This document shows, one piece after another, positions 35,017 through 46,352 of a stretch of DNA of 64,000 bases. Within the stretch, counting starts at the first letter, position 1. Each line of letters begins with the position of its first letter. Both the position numbers and the translations under genes were made by a program. The DNA comes from Aselliscus stoliczkanus (taxonomy: Eukaryota; Chordata; Mammalia; Chiroptera; Hipposideridae). The notes under the pieces were generated by a model. It was given only the letters and a program-made list of their open reading frames with translations, did no database searches and was not told the DNA's origin. The stretch is taken from the NCBI GenBank assembly GCA_033961575.1, contig CM066733.1, forward strand, positions 67,268,921-67,332,920, given 5' to 3'.

Positions 35017-36045
35017 AAACACACAACTTAGCCTTTGGCAGGGTGTCTGTGACCCCCAAGGAAGCCTGTTTGTTAAAGGAAGTCTGGCTTCAGAACCATC
35101 AGACCAGGCCCCCCCCAGAATCTGAGACCACCAGCCGCTTTCCCCCAGACCGCTTTGCAACCTGGCTGTCGGAGTCATTGCGGTGACCAGGCCCAAAGGC
35201 CCTGGGAGCACAGAAGGTCCAATGGGGCTCCCCCTCTGTGGGGGCTGGGGTGGTGGGTGCTACGGGGGAGACTGAGAAACCCTTACTGGGGCCAAAGAGC
35301 TGTTTTCTCTTGAAAGAAGAGCAAACTGATACTTGCTTTTGGTTTCAATTGTTGCTTAAGTTCTTACTGGCCCAAGAAGCTGAGAACGTTTGTTTGTCTT
35401 CTTTTTAATAATCCTAAAAAGTAAAAGCAGTGATACGTAGCCCTTTCACCCTCCCCACTGCTCCAAGAGGAAGCAGGTTCAAGCTTCCTCTACTAACAGC
35501 CATTAAGCTCTGGGGGTCGAGGGCGGAGGGAGCTGTGCCAGGCAGGCTCTCTGGCATAAATAGCAGGGTGAGGGAGGGATTATCGTTGCTAGAGCTTTTA
35601 ATTTACACCAGATACAGATCTTACATTTTATGTTTAAATCTATTTACCAAAGTAAAATCTACACATAGTCAAAAATTATACAGGAGGGCCTAGTCTCAAA
35701 CGTTCCCACTTGTTGTTCTCTGTCTTGTGAGGGCAGCGGTAGAAGCCACATTTCCTGGACAAGCACACTCAGGGCTCAGAGGGGCCGGCGGACTTGCCCA
35801 CGTTCACTGAGCTCTGACGGGCCATGCAGCGTCGAGGCCAGGGCCAGGGAATCCAAAGCCCACATCTATGCTCCCAAGAGCCACAGAAATGCTTGGGTTA
35901 GCCCAAACCACAGTGTTCCAGGAGAAAAACCAAAGGCCGCCTCCCATATTTAAGTTCTTTGCCTGGCTTCTGAAGGCTTTGGAGTTTGTGATTCTCAAAA
36001 GTTCCATCGTGTTGGAGGTACATTCATGCCCAGAAGAGAGCGGAA
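35017..36045. other. Non-coding sequence, mostly unassigned
   Basis: No gene. A possible antisense MIR piece lies at about 35755-35830 (GACTTGCCCACGTTCACTGA). The remainder is unassigned. Confidence 0.45.
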
Positions 36046-36985
36046 GGAGAAAATAACCCACAGAATGGGAGAACAACATTTGCAAATCACACATCTGACA
36101 AGGGACCTGTGTGTAGAATATATAACGAACCCCTATAACTCAATACCAAAAAGACAAATAATCCAATATTAAAGTGGGCCAAGATTCTGTAGAGCCCCTT
36201 CTCCAAAGAAGGTACAACAATGGCCAGTAAGCACATGGAAAGCAAATCAAAACCACGCTGAGTCCCCACTCACTCCCACTTGGCTGGCTATACTAATACA
36301 AAAGACAAATAATATCAAGTGCTGCTGAGGCTGTGGAGAGATGGAACCCCTCAAACTGCCAGTGGGAATGTAACATGGTGCAGCTGTGCTTTGGGAACCA
36401 ATCTGGTAGTTCCTCAGACGCTACACACAGAGCTACCCTATGACCTAGAGATTCAGCTCCTAGGAACACATACAAGGAAAAGGAAAACAGGCCTCCACAT
36501 GAAAACGTATACACAGATATTTATGGCGGCATTATTCAAAATAGTCAGATAGTGGAAACAACCTGAACGCTCATCAATGGATAAACAAAACGAGCATATT
36601 CATGTCGTGAAATTCTACATGGCAATAAAAAGAAACAAGATACTGACACATGCTACAACATGGATACATCTTGAAAACAATATGCTAAAAGAGGCCAGTC
36701 ACAGAGGACCACATATTGTATGATTCCATTTGTACGAGATTTTCCAGGAGAGACAAATCTATACAGACAGGAAGTAAATTAGCGGTTGTCAGAGATTGGG
36801 GAAACATGAGAAATGACTGCTCATAGTACAGGGTTTCTTTTTGGGGTGAAAATGTTCTAAAATTGATGGTGGTGATGTTTGCACAATTCTGTGAATATAC
36901 TAAAAACCATAGGCATGTATATTTGAAATGGGTAAATTGCATGGTATATGAATTATATTGCAATAAAGCTGTCACAGAATTTTTT
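36046..36985 (+). mobile_element. L1 ORF2 end and 3' UTR, sense orientation
   Basis: Contains the decayed C-terminal region of ORF2 (CCAGTGGGAATGTAACATGG, TATTTATGGCGGCATTATTC, TCATCAATGGATAAACAAAA) followed by a 3' UTR ending TTGCAATAAAGCTGTCACAG and an A-rich tail. The mixture of stops and frameshifts shows it is a fossil of a mammalian-wide L1M subfamily. Confidence 0.9.
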
Positions 36986-37255
36986 TAAAAAGAGTGTAAG
37001 AAGGTGGGGAGGTAGGTGACAGGTGTTGCTAGCAGGGTCCAAGCAGGTAGCTAGGTCAGAAGGGACTTAGTCTCCCCTTTGCATTTTAGCAGCCTTTATT
37101 TAACAGAAAAAACTTTTTATTGAAGTATAACCAGTAGTCTGCTAGAGCTGGTTCAATTGGCATTCAGCCCCATCACCTTGGTAGCTTGTAATCAGCCATG
37201 GTGGGAAAATTTACACCATCGCAATTGGCAAATGCTACAAATAAGGGCTTTAAAC

Positions 37256-37272
37256 ACAGACACACAGACACA

Positions 37273-37319
<47 letters not shown>
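37256..37319. repeat. (CA)n microsatellite
   Basis: Long CA run with a few CAGA interruptions at the left, directly abutting the mariner-like terminus at 37321. Confidence 0.98.
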
Positions 37320-37320
<1 letters not shown>

Positions 37321-37321
<1 letters not shown>

Positions 37322-37698
37322 CCAAAAAAATGTATACACATTTTAAGGAGAAGAAAACTGTATTAAAATTACCCTGATGACAACCACTTCAAGCATGTCT
37401 TTTAATTGCAGAAGTCAAACATGACTTGTATTCATATTTTGTTATTGGTGTTTGTTTGTTTGTTTGTTTATTTATTTTAGCTGAGCCATCCTGCCACCTG
37501 TTGGCAGCTCAGTGGCGGCTCAGCTTCGGCTGGGCATCGAACTGCTGTTGCTCAGAGCTCAGCTCGCACTCTTGAACAAGCTCTTAACCAGTTGAGCCAC
37601 TCGGCTGACCCTTGTTATTGGTGTATAATGAGTATTACGATTTTAATACAGTTTCTTCCTTTCTTAAAATGTGTATACATTTTTTTTGGCACCCTCTG
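37321..37698 (+). mobile_element. Mariner-like element interrupted by a SINE
   Basis: The left inverted repeat GCCAAAAAAATGTATACACA (37322 on) pairs with ATACATTTTTTTTGGCACCC near 37675-37694. The interior at 37360-37438 and 37624-37660 is non-coding. A SINE (37451-37611) with its own target duplication inserted later. The outer GGGT of the left end is missing, replaced by the CA tract. Confidence 0.75.
37439..37623 (-). mobile_element. tRNA-derived SINE, minus strand, nested in the mariner-like element
   Basis: Direct repeats TTGTTATTGGTG at 37439-37450 and 37612-37623. The T-rich tail (TTTG repeats) is at the left and the tRNA-like head, with AACCAGTTGAGCCACTCGGC, at the right. Confidence 0.9.
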
Positions 37699-37719
37699 TA
37701 TATATTTGAGAGCTGGTTA

Positions 37720-38190
37720 AGCATTTATCAGCACACCCCTGGGAATAACACACATACAGAAAAGTGCAATATCAGAAGTGAACAGCTCAGTGAATTGCCA
37801 CAAACTGAATAAAACCTGTTTGACCTGCACCCAGAGAAAGAAACAGAACAGTATCTGCACCCCCAAAGTCATCTGCCCAGCATCCCTTCTGGTTCTCCTT
37901 TGGGTAATCGTGTAACCACATCAATTACCTAGTTTTGTACATTATGGAGCATCAAAGATGAATTACTTTGAGTCTGGCTTCTTGCACTTGACCATGTCTG
38001 TGACATCCATCCACAGTGTAGTGTGTGGTTGTCGGGTTCATTCACACTACTGCGTACGTTGTGTGGCTAATCTCCACGGTGTGCAGCCATTTTACTGTTG
38101 ATGGACATTGGGGTAGTTTACACGTCTACACTCTTGTAAATAGGCCTACTCTGGACACTCTGGCATGTTCTGTGGGTCTTAACGCACACA
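37720..38190 (-). mobile_element. L1M-type 3' UTR relic, minus strand
   Basis: GTGAACAGCTCAGTGAATTG, TGTAACCACATCAATTACC, CATTTTACTGTTGATGGACA and CTCTTGTAAATAGGCC appear in the order of antisense L1M 3' regions. Confidence 0.6.
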
Positions 38191-39030
38191 TTCTGACCCC
38201 AGAGTCTGTGGGTCACGGGGCATGCATGTGGTCAGGAGTTTAGCAGATTCTCAGGCAACTCCACTTGGACTCTGTTCCTATTCTCTGCCTCCTCCCTGAC
38301 TCCCCTCACTTTGCTCGCCTGGCAAGCTGGCTCACAAACCTGGCACCTTTTGCTCTGGCACAGACCAGGCTAGGCCTTGGCTGTAGGTGGGAAAGGGGAC
38401 CCCAGGCCCCTGGCATGAGTCTGGGAGGGAAGGAACGACAGCTGGGCGCACTTGCTCTAGAACCTTCTTATGGTGGCAGAGCCCTGAAACGAGCCCCCGA
38501 GAGGGAAATAGTCAGCTGGTCTCCAGAGCTGGAGCAGGAGAGCCTGGGCTGAGCTTTCCAAGTGGCTCCAATGAGCAGGAATGAAGCCGGCACACTCAGG
38601 CAATGTGTTCTTGTGAATCTACATTCTGCAGCCCCACGACAAGGGGCCCATTGTCCAGCCGCCTGTTTACTGGGCGGGACTCAGCACTGTCCAGGACAAG
38701 TGGGCAGAGCCAATGTGGGTCAGAGGCTCTTGGTGTTGACCCTCACTCAGGGTGGGTCCCCCCATGCCTTTGAAAGTGTGATGTTCCCCATATTAACATC
38801 ATCCCCCTTCTCAGCGGTGGGTGATCCTCTAGATACTTTTACCAGGTTTCATGTGATCACCAGGTGTCTGTCAAGCATTGAGTAGATGGGTATCTCTGAT
38901 TTCTCACTTGTCACTGGAGAAGGTGACATTTAAAGTTCCTGTCATTTTTGAAAGGGCATTGCTAATTAATGATTTAGTGCTATGATAAGCCAGGTACTAG
39001 GTTACGTAAGCACTTCCCTGCCCCACCTCA
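38191..39030. other. GC-rich non-coding sequence
   Basis: No recognised repeat family and no convincing gene. Open frames up to 107 residues occur but lack recognisable domains. Confidence 0.45.
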
Positions 39031-39034
39031 TAAT

Positions 39035-39190
39035 GACTTCATTTAATTCTCACACTAGTTCTACATTAGCACTCTTATTATCCCATGTAGGCAGAGGAAG
39101 AAATGGAGGCTTGGAGAGATGAAGGCTCAGTGACGTGTTTTCCTGAGTCCCAAGCCTGACTCTTAACCTCCACCATCTTGTCCCTTCAGG
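39035..39190 (-). mobile_element. MIR relic, minus strand
   Basis: TTTAATTCTCACACTAGTTC, TTATTATCCCATGTAGGC, AAATGGAGGCTTGGAGAG and CCTGACTCTTAACCTCC fit an antisense MIR. It ends about 60 bp before copy B. Confidence 0.7.
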
Positions 39191-39774
39191 CCCAGATAAC
39201 AAATGGCCATGGCCGGACCGGCCAGTCTGCAAAGCTACCACCCTTAGGGATGGGCAGAAGCTGTGCTGCGGGTGACGAGGGGCCCCGGGCCCTGTGTCCT
39301 GGCTCTCACTGGACTGCAGAAGCTGGTAGCTGAGCCTGGGAAAATGCACGACTAGCTTTTCAGGGATGGTGTATGGTGCCGGGCAGGTTTACCGAACAGT
39401 TCCATCTGCAAGGCCATAACCTCTGAGCTCAGTGGTGCATCTAAGGAGACGGGAGGCCCACAGCTTAAGCGGCAGGCCTCACGTCACACCAGGAGGAGCT
39501 GGTCACATGACAGCCTTTCAATGTCAGTCTGTTGGACACATTAGCTGTTAAGTGGCGTAGGCAGAGGGTAAATTAGGTCTGCTGAGCTCCAGATCCCATA
39601 TCCTCTTCAGGGTACCTTAACATAGCAGGAAAGGGTCAACTGGAGTGCTGAGCCCATAAAGGGGGTCTTGCCATTACAGGGACGGTCTGGACCTGGGTGA
39701 TTCTCCCTTTTTGGGTCAATTCCAGGTTCCTGGGGGCTCAGCAGTGGTCTGGGAGGGACCGTGCTCCTGTGTTG

Positions 39775-39930
39775 CCCGGGAATCACCTGGGAGGGGGGAT
39801 GCTGGCTAAATGCAAATTCCTAGGCCTCTCAGGCTGACTCCCACTGTCCCAATCAGGGCGTGGGCATCTGATTTTAATACTGCGGGTGATGCTGCCACAT
39901 CTGAAAGCCTGGCTCTCGTGTGTTTTAGGC
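39775..39930 (+). mobile_element. MER5-like hAT relic (copy B)
   Basis: Counterpart of 17485-17640, carried along in the duplication. Confidence 0.65.
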
Positions 39931-40796
39931 CAGCGTGAAGATGACACGTTTGCCAACCCTCATCCTCACATCCCCTTGAAACTCTGGAGTGCATTTTAAA
40001 GTCTGCCTGCTGAAGTGAGATGCCAAGCGAGGCTTCTTCCCTGGAAGGTTTCCAGAAGGTCATAGTTTTGGCCTCTGAGTCAAGTGTGCTGTGTGGTAAG
40101 ATTTGTCGCCAAACAGCTGTGTTTCTCTGAGCTTGAATTCCTGTTTTCAGGAGTTTACATGTGTCAGTGGTTGCTTATGGGCTCCTGGGCTCAAACAGAC
40201 ACACTCTGTCACTCACTGCTTTCTTCTCGGTCACATTCTACAGGCAGCCGACATCCTGCGTGCCAGCCGGACCTCTGGCTCCCAGCTGCAGAGCCGCCGT
40301 CCAAGTAACATTCGTCGTCGGGCCCTCCTGGCAGCCGCTGTCACTTCTCTGAATGGGACACGTCACTGCGTTTCATGGTTTACTCTTCCCTGGCGGGCTG
40401 ACTGTCCGTAGAGGGCTGGGCCGGGCTAGCTCTGACCCAGCTTCTCTCAGAAAAGGCAGCCAGGGAAGACAGTCGTAGCACAGCGACGGCACTGGGTCCT
40501 GGCTGGGAGCCGCCAGGGCCTGACCTCAGAGCTCCAGTCTGGCCTCTGCCTTTCACGAGCAACTTGTTTGGCAAGTTAAGTCTTCACCTCTCTGAGCCTC
40601 AGTCTCCTAAACTCTAAAATGGGGACAGTAATAGCTCCACTTCATAGTTACTGAGACAAATATGATTGGCCGATCAAGCCCTCAGGCCGGTGCCTCGCCC
40701 ACATGGAGTCCTCAGTGCCGGTCAGTGGTCATCAGTGCTGGAGTGGGCCTCACAGGCAGGTAGTAGCAGTGACTCCCCCATGGGGGCCCTGCTGGG

Positions 40797-41023
40797 TCTT
40801 CAGCCTGCTGCTCCCCACTCCAGCTGTCTCAGGGACGTCACACACTGTCCCCCTCTTCAGCGTGCTGCTCCCCACTCTAGCTGTCTCAGGGACGTCACAC
40901 ACTGTCCCAGTCTTCAGTCTGCTGCTCCCCACTCTAGCTGTCTCAGAGACGTCACACACTGTCCTGTCTTCAGTGTGCTGCTCCCCACTCTAGCTGTCTC
41001 AGGGACGTCACACATTGTCCCAG
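40797..41023. repeat. 57-bp minisatellite, four units (copy B)
   Basis: Units begin at 40797, 40854, 40911 and 40967. Most B units have CCCCACTCTAG where A units have CCCCGCTCCAG, so units have been homogenised within each copy. Confidence 0.95.
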
Positions 41024-41814
41024 CAAACTTTGTGTCACCTCCTTGCCTTCACCTGCTCTATCCATGCAGGCCCTGGGACCCCTCTTCCTCTAGGAAGCTT
41101 CCCGCCAGGTGAGCCCCATGGTAATGTTACATGGCCATAGCGTCTCCAGCCTGCGGCCTTCTCAGGGACAGAGGGCTTAGGGCATATCGTTGCAACCACC
41201 GTCCTGGCACTGTCCTGACACAGAACGTGTAGGTATAGGTAACATGGTGTAGCTGGGTCACCTTCACGCGGACTCTGGCTGCGTCCATCACTGTCGGAGG
41301 GAGGGGACACATTCTCAGCCAGACATCTCTGCTAGAGAAGTGAGCCCATTCGCTCACAAGCACCCTCATGCTGCAGATTTGGGAAATAGGACTGCTCTTC
41401 AGGACACATGAGAACATGTGTGGGGTGGGGGCAAAGTACAATAGGTGGAATTATCCTACTATCATCACTACCACCCACCGCTGCCACATGTACCCCTGCA
41501 TTCTGGGAGTGGGGAAGGCAATACACGGGGGAGGACGACACAGGGCTAGGAATGGGGAGGAAAAAAAGCAGGGGTGGGGAGGGAGGCGAGGGGAGGCCTG
41601 CTGCCCAGGCCACAAAGGCCTGGGCTCATACTGCCATCGTTACTTACTGTGACCTGGATGGAGCAAGTCACTCTGCCTAATGGGCTGAATGCACCTGCAG
41701 AAATCCTCCATCCACCGTAAGTGCTCAAAGGACAGAGGCAGAGGGTTCAGGGCACGCCTCTGGTTACAGGCATTGCTCAGAGACGGCCTCAGGGTTACAT
41801 CATTCTGGGGGGGC

Positions 41815-42879
41815 TGTTGGAAGCCGACAACCCCACAGTGTCTGACAAGGTCACATTGCCATGCCCAGCACTGGATATTAGGTGTGCTGTCTTATGTTTG
41901 GTCATGTAATATCTCCTGCCTCTATGAACCCATGTGCCTTTCCTCCTATAGGAGATAATACACTCACTGCATTTGTGACAAGTTCCTGTGGTACCCTGTT
42001 GATAGTTGGCTGTGTGAGCCAACGACGGGGTAAGATTTCCTGAGATACTCGGGACTCAAGCCCCTTGGAAACTGAGTCACAGACCTCTGGCCACTTAGGC
42101 CAAAAAGCCTGGCTGTGAGAAACAGACAGCCGGCCTGTGAGAAGCTGAGGATAACATCAGTCCTTGTTCTCACTTGCCTAAAGGACCCTGCTGTGACAAG
42201 TCTCCTTGAAGACTAAAAGTCTTCAGGCCACGAGAGTTCCGGGCAGCTTGCTGGACCAAGGGGTATATTAATCAATAGCCTTGTTTGAATTCTTTGCCGA
42301 GTGCATTGTTGTAGCAACAGATACTGAAGTTTTGACTGAGAAACAGATGCTACCCTCTATTGTAAATATGTAGCCCTCTGTAGGATAAGAGAAGTTTGAG
42401 GCTCCCCTTTTAGCTACTAAGTATTGTATTGACATAGGAATAGACTTTAGATGCTTTTACCCTAAACACAGCCACTCCTAGTCTTTTAGTAATAGTTCAA
42501 GTATAAGCCCTGTGAGTCTGGCTGCTGGAATTTGGGATAATGGCTAGGTAGTCATGGTAACCACTCTTTAGGTCATATGTAGAGATAAGTGAATCCTTAA
42601 CATAGAATAGGCCAGTGTACCCTGGAGAGAACAGTTACAGGGAAGTAAAGACTGTGAAAATACTGGGAAATAGAGACCACCAAACTCATGTGAAATGTCT
42701 TGTGATTGAGGTAATGGTCAAAAATCCCTATAAAAAAGATATGCTCTAACAATGAAATGAGACACTTCTTCTCTGAAACTCCCAAGGGGTCTCCAATGTC
42801 TCCCTTCCTACTTTTCTTCCCCCGCTGACGCTGTCTCCACCTGAGGGAACCCCTGGACTGTGAAGGCTGGCCCCCCACA
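41815..42879 (+). mobile_element. Solo LTR, 1,065 bp, copy-B-specific
   Basis: Begins TGTTGGAAGCC and ends GGCCCCCCACA, with a perfect 6-bp target duplication GGGGGC at 41809-41814 and 42880-42885. A TATA-like CCCTATAAAAAAG lies near 42727. The matching unoccupied site in copy A is at 19612-19618. Orientation is inferred from the TATA-like element. No internal retroviral genes are present, so it is a solo LTR. The 6-bp duplication is usual for class II endogenous retroviruses. Confidence 0.88.
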
Positions 42880-44632
42880 GGGGGCTGCTTTCAACAGGGT
42901 GAGTCTATTCATTTCAAATAGATACTGTTCCAGGTTTAAAACAATGCCAACAGGGGACCATTTTGTAATTAGATGGAAAGTTGGCAGCCCCTTTGCCTGC
43001 ATTATCCAGGGAATAATGTTAGCCTCTCCTAGAAATATCTTGGTAGTCCCTGGTTTCTATGCCCAAGGCTATTTTCCCGGCAGCACCGTGTGTGGTTACC
43101 TTATCTCAGTGTGAACAGGTGTTAAAATCTACCCACTTTCATGATAGCAAATAAGACCAACACTTCAGAATCACCGATGCCACCATCTGGGCCAGCTTTC
43201 CACCACTGTGTTTCTGGCTAGAATGTCATAACGGGGACTGTCTTCCATGTGGTAGAAAATCCCAATGGCACCTAGGAGCCAGACCCACTTGTCCGGCCTC
43301 CTGACCTGGTAGCTCACCTGCCGTGCCATCTCCTGCTCAGTCATGAATCGGCCTCATGTTCTAGCTCTGTGAAGTTCAGTGGCTTGCTGAGGATGAGGGG
43401 GAGATATGCAGGCAGATAAGATGCCTGGACCTGGGTCCCCTCACTGCAGGGCAGTACCAGGACTCACAGCCACGTGACACAAGCACACACCACTACACTT
43501 AGTCTGTGCTGGGCGTCGCCTGAGAGCTTTTCATGCCCCGATAACACCCCCTTTTCCTGCTCTGTTCACATACGTAGTACCAGAAGTGGTGCTGTGAGGT
43601 GGGAGTGGGGATTGAGGGGGAGGGGACGAAAACACTGAGGGCCACAGAAATTGAGGCATACTGAACTTTTACTTGGAGTTAGAATGACTTTTACTTGGAG
43701 TTAGAATGACTTGTGTTATTGATACCCCCAAAAGCACAGCCAACGGAAGTCTCGATTTCCTCCAAATGGAAGAGTAAGTAGTACAGCTCACAAAATGGCC
43801 TGACTTAGATGTTTGGGACCAGTGGGGAGTATATGTATTTAAAAGCATTTTGAAATATTAAGAAACGTAGAAATTAACACATGCGGTCCTGGAAAAGCTC
43901 ACATGAAATACATGTGAGATGACCAGTGTACCGATGTCTGAGAGTCACACCCACAGGAGGACTCGGAATTTAACTGGTGGCTCTGTGGGAATCTCTGCAC
44001 ATCATGTCAAAGGTTAGAGGCAATAAAAAAATGAATAGCAATTGCTGCTCAACTGTAAAATAAGACACACACTCTTTATAGAATATAACTTGCCCCTCTG
44101 GGGGAAAACAAGAGTCGAGTAGCTATTTTATTTTTATAAGGTTCCAAACCTTCAAAATACTATGTCATGGACAAAATTGCAGAGAGCAGCTTACTGACTT
44201 TTAGAACAGTATCAGATTTAAACACAGCCAAGACCAGTAAAAGCATTTATACCTAGTTTTCCTGGATCTCTCAGTAAGCTGAGTTAGCGAGAAGTCAGAC
44301 TCCTGATGGACAAAACAAAGACAAAACCTGAAAAAAGAAAAGGTATTGAAAAACGCATTTGTGTAAGCTGCTGCTAACAGGGAAAAAGAACAGACATTGA
44401 TTCCACGTAATTTTAGACATCAAGTGGTTTGTACTTACAAAATAGTCAATTTTGAGATCAGTGGAAAATACTGTAGGACAAAAACGGACAGCTCTTCAAT
44501 GTTACTTGAAAGGTGTACTTGTAACGAACAGAGACACTGAGTAACTTGGGACGGTGACTTCCTGTCCAGACACCAGTGTGGCCTAAGTCCTGAGTTACAA
44601 AGACTGTCTCCCACACATGGGACGGCGGCCGG

Positions 44633-45047
44633 TGTCACGTCCTGCGTGGCAAGGGCAAATGGGACTCGAGAGGGGCGACGCAGATTGAATAAGAACAAGA
44701 GACAGAAGTAAGATAAGAGCGAGACCAAGGGACTCAGCCAAAGAAGACTGAGCCCCGAATTGGGTCAGCACATAGCTTTTATTGAGAATTTTCAAGGAAG
44801 CAAACTGCAATAAATCATTAACCGTGTATGCGTGTGTGCCTTAGGCTCCTTTTCCATTAACCCGGATAGTCATCTTTCTTTTGTGTCCCAAGGGTCCGGC
44901 CATCCTCACCACATGCCTTAGTAAATAGTAAGCACCCTCCAGGTGCAGCAAGGAAACAATAGGAGCAGATAAACAAGTTTATGATTCACCAAGCCCACTA
45001 AAGTCAGCCTGCATGCCCCTCAATATTGGGCTACACGGCCCTCAACA
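44633..45047 (-). mobile_element. Solo LTR, ERV2-like, 415 bp, copy-B-specific
   Basis: Reverse complement of the family at 12201-12615, and of the same length. The target duplication GGCCGG is perfect (44627-44632 and 45048-45053). The empty site in copy A is at 21341-21346 (GGCCAG). The two family members in this window are very similar by eye, implying a comparatively recent family. The ORF-like frames over it are not genes. Confidence 0.95.
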
Positions 45048-45450
45048 GGCCGGTCCTTGATGTTCTTGGCCACTCCTCGATGTTATTCTCCAAGTGCAAT
45101 TCAGAAGTGCTGTGATGTTGAGGGGGCAACTGCTTGAAATCATTTTGCAATAATAGTTGGTATGTTGCAGGTTTGTCATGCAACGCTGGTTAACAGGTGG
45201 CTTTTCCAAGTTTTCATAGTAACCACATAAGCAAAACCAAGTGGATCGGGCTTTTCCTAAGGTTTTGGTAGGAGTTGTGCTTCACATTGCAGTATCGGCT
45301 ACACACTGGATGTCGGCCAGTCCTTGAAGTTCTTGGCCACTCCTCGATGTTATTCTCCGTGTGAAATTCAGACGCGCTGTGATGTTGAGGGGGCAACTGC
45401 TTGAAACCATTCTGCAATAATAGTTGGTGTTGTGCAGGTTTGCCACACAG
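45048..45450. repeat. 267-bp tandem duplication in copy B
   Basis: The segment starting GGCC at 45048 (through GTTGCAGGTTTGTCATGCAA) recurs from 45315 with visible divergence (for example CTCCAAGTGCAATTC against CTCCGTGTGAAATTC). Copy A has a single unit from 21341. Copy A and unit 2 share GACGCGCTGTGATG, so A matches unit 2 better. Confidence 0.85.
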
Positions 45451-45491
45451 AGTTCTTAATTAGGCGGCAAGGTTGGCAGATAGGCATATGC

Positions 45492-46352
45492 AGTGTGTGT
45501 TGTAAATACCCTGTGGTCTTGTGCCATCTCTAGTATCAGGGGGAGCCTGGGACCCCGCATGCCCAATGGTGTGCCAAAGCCTGCCTCCGCATCCAGCTCT
45601 TACATCCCCAACTGTGCTGTTTACAATGCCAAAAGAAACGAATACAGGAACTGCTGACTTTGCAAACTGAAGTGGTCTCAGCAGCCATTGAAAGGCACAG
45701 AATTGACTCTCTCTTCCTAATAAAGCAATGTTCTCTCAGCCGTGTTACTGCTGGCGAACAGGTGGGTTCTGTTCTCTAGGTGAAACTCTTGGCTACGTCA
45801 CAGGCCAGCCTGGCGGTACCTGTGTGCACAGTTTACAGCTGCAAATACCTACTTTGCTATTCATTACAGAAAAATGCTCACGCAAGTGTTGCTCCCTCAG
45901 CGAAAAAGTCACTGTCCCAAAGCCTCCGCATGAGGCTGTGGGCAAAAACATGCCACCAAAGGCTTTGGGAAGGAGCAACACTTAGGGTTCACTGAGCCGT
46001 TTCTGTAGCTGAGCTGTGCACGCAGGTACTTACAGGCTGGTCTGTCAGGGAGCCAAGGGTTTCACCTGGAAAACAGAAGCTGCCTCTTGGCCAGTGTTGC
46101 ATTTTCAGTAGCGCAGCTGGGAATACTGCTTTGTCAATTCTGTGCCTTTCAACAGTTACTAAGACCAACTGTATTTGCAAAGCCAGAAGTTCCTGCAGTC
46201 CTGTTTTCGTTTGCTTGGAAAGCAGCAAAGACAGGGATGCAAGAGCTAGATGCCAAGCGAGGATCCGGCACAACAGGCGGGCGCTTGGGGTCCCAGGGTC
46301 CCTAATACGGGTGACGGGTGTTATGGCACACACTACATTCCCCTGAGGTGGT
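45492..46352. repeat. Large diverged inverted repeat centred at 45942/45943
   Basis: The left arm (45492-45942) and the reverse complement of the right arm (45943-46352) align along most of their length. Matching pieces include GAAAGGCACAGAATTGAC (about 45689 and 46135 rc), GGTGAAAC-CTTGGCT, CAGCCTG-GTACCTG-GTGCACAG, GTGTTGCTCC and CCCAAAGCCT (45916-45925) against AGGCTTTGGG (45960-45969). The arms differ by many substitutions and small indels, so the inversion is older than the A/B duplication. Confidence 0.88.

Larger units (their letters stand above)
39248..45942. repeat. Segmental duplication, copy B, left block
   Basis: Direct-orientation homologue of 16963-21967. It is longer than copy A because of two solo LTRs, one 267-bp tandem unit, an extra minisatellite unit and a short repeat (the segment CTTTTACTTGGAGTTAGAAT occurs twice near 43668 and 43690, once in A). 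It lacks the SINE of copy A. The sequence upstream of 39248 is unrelated to that upstream of copy A. Confidence 0.95.
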
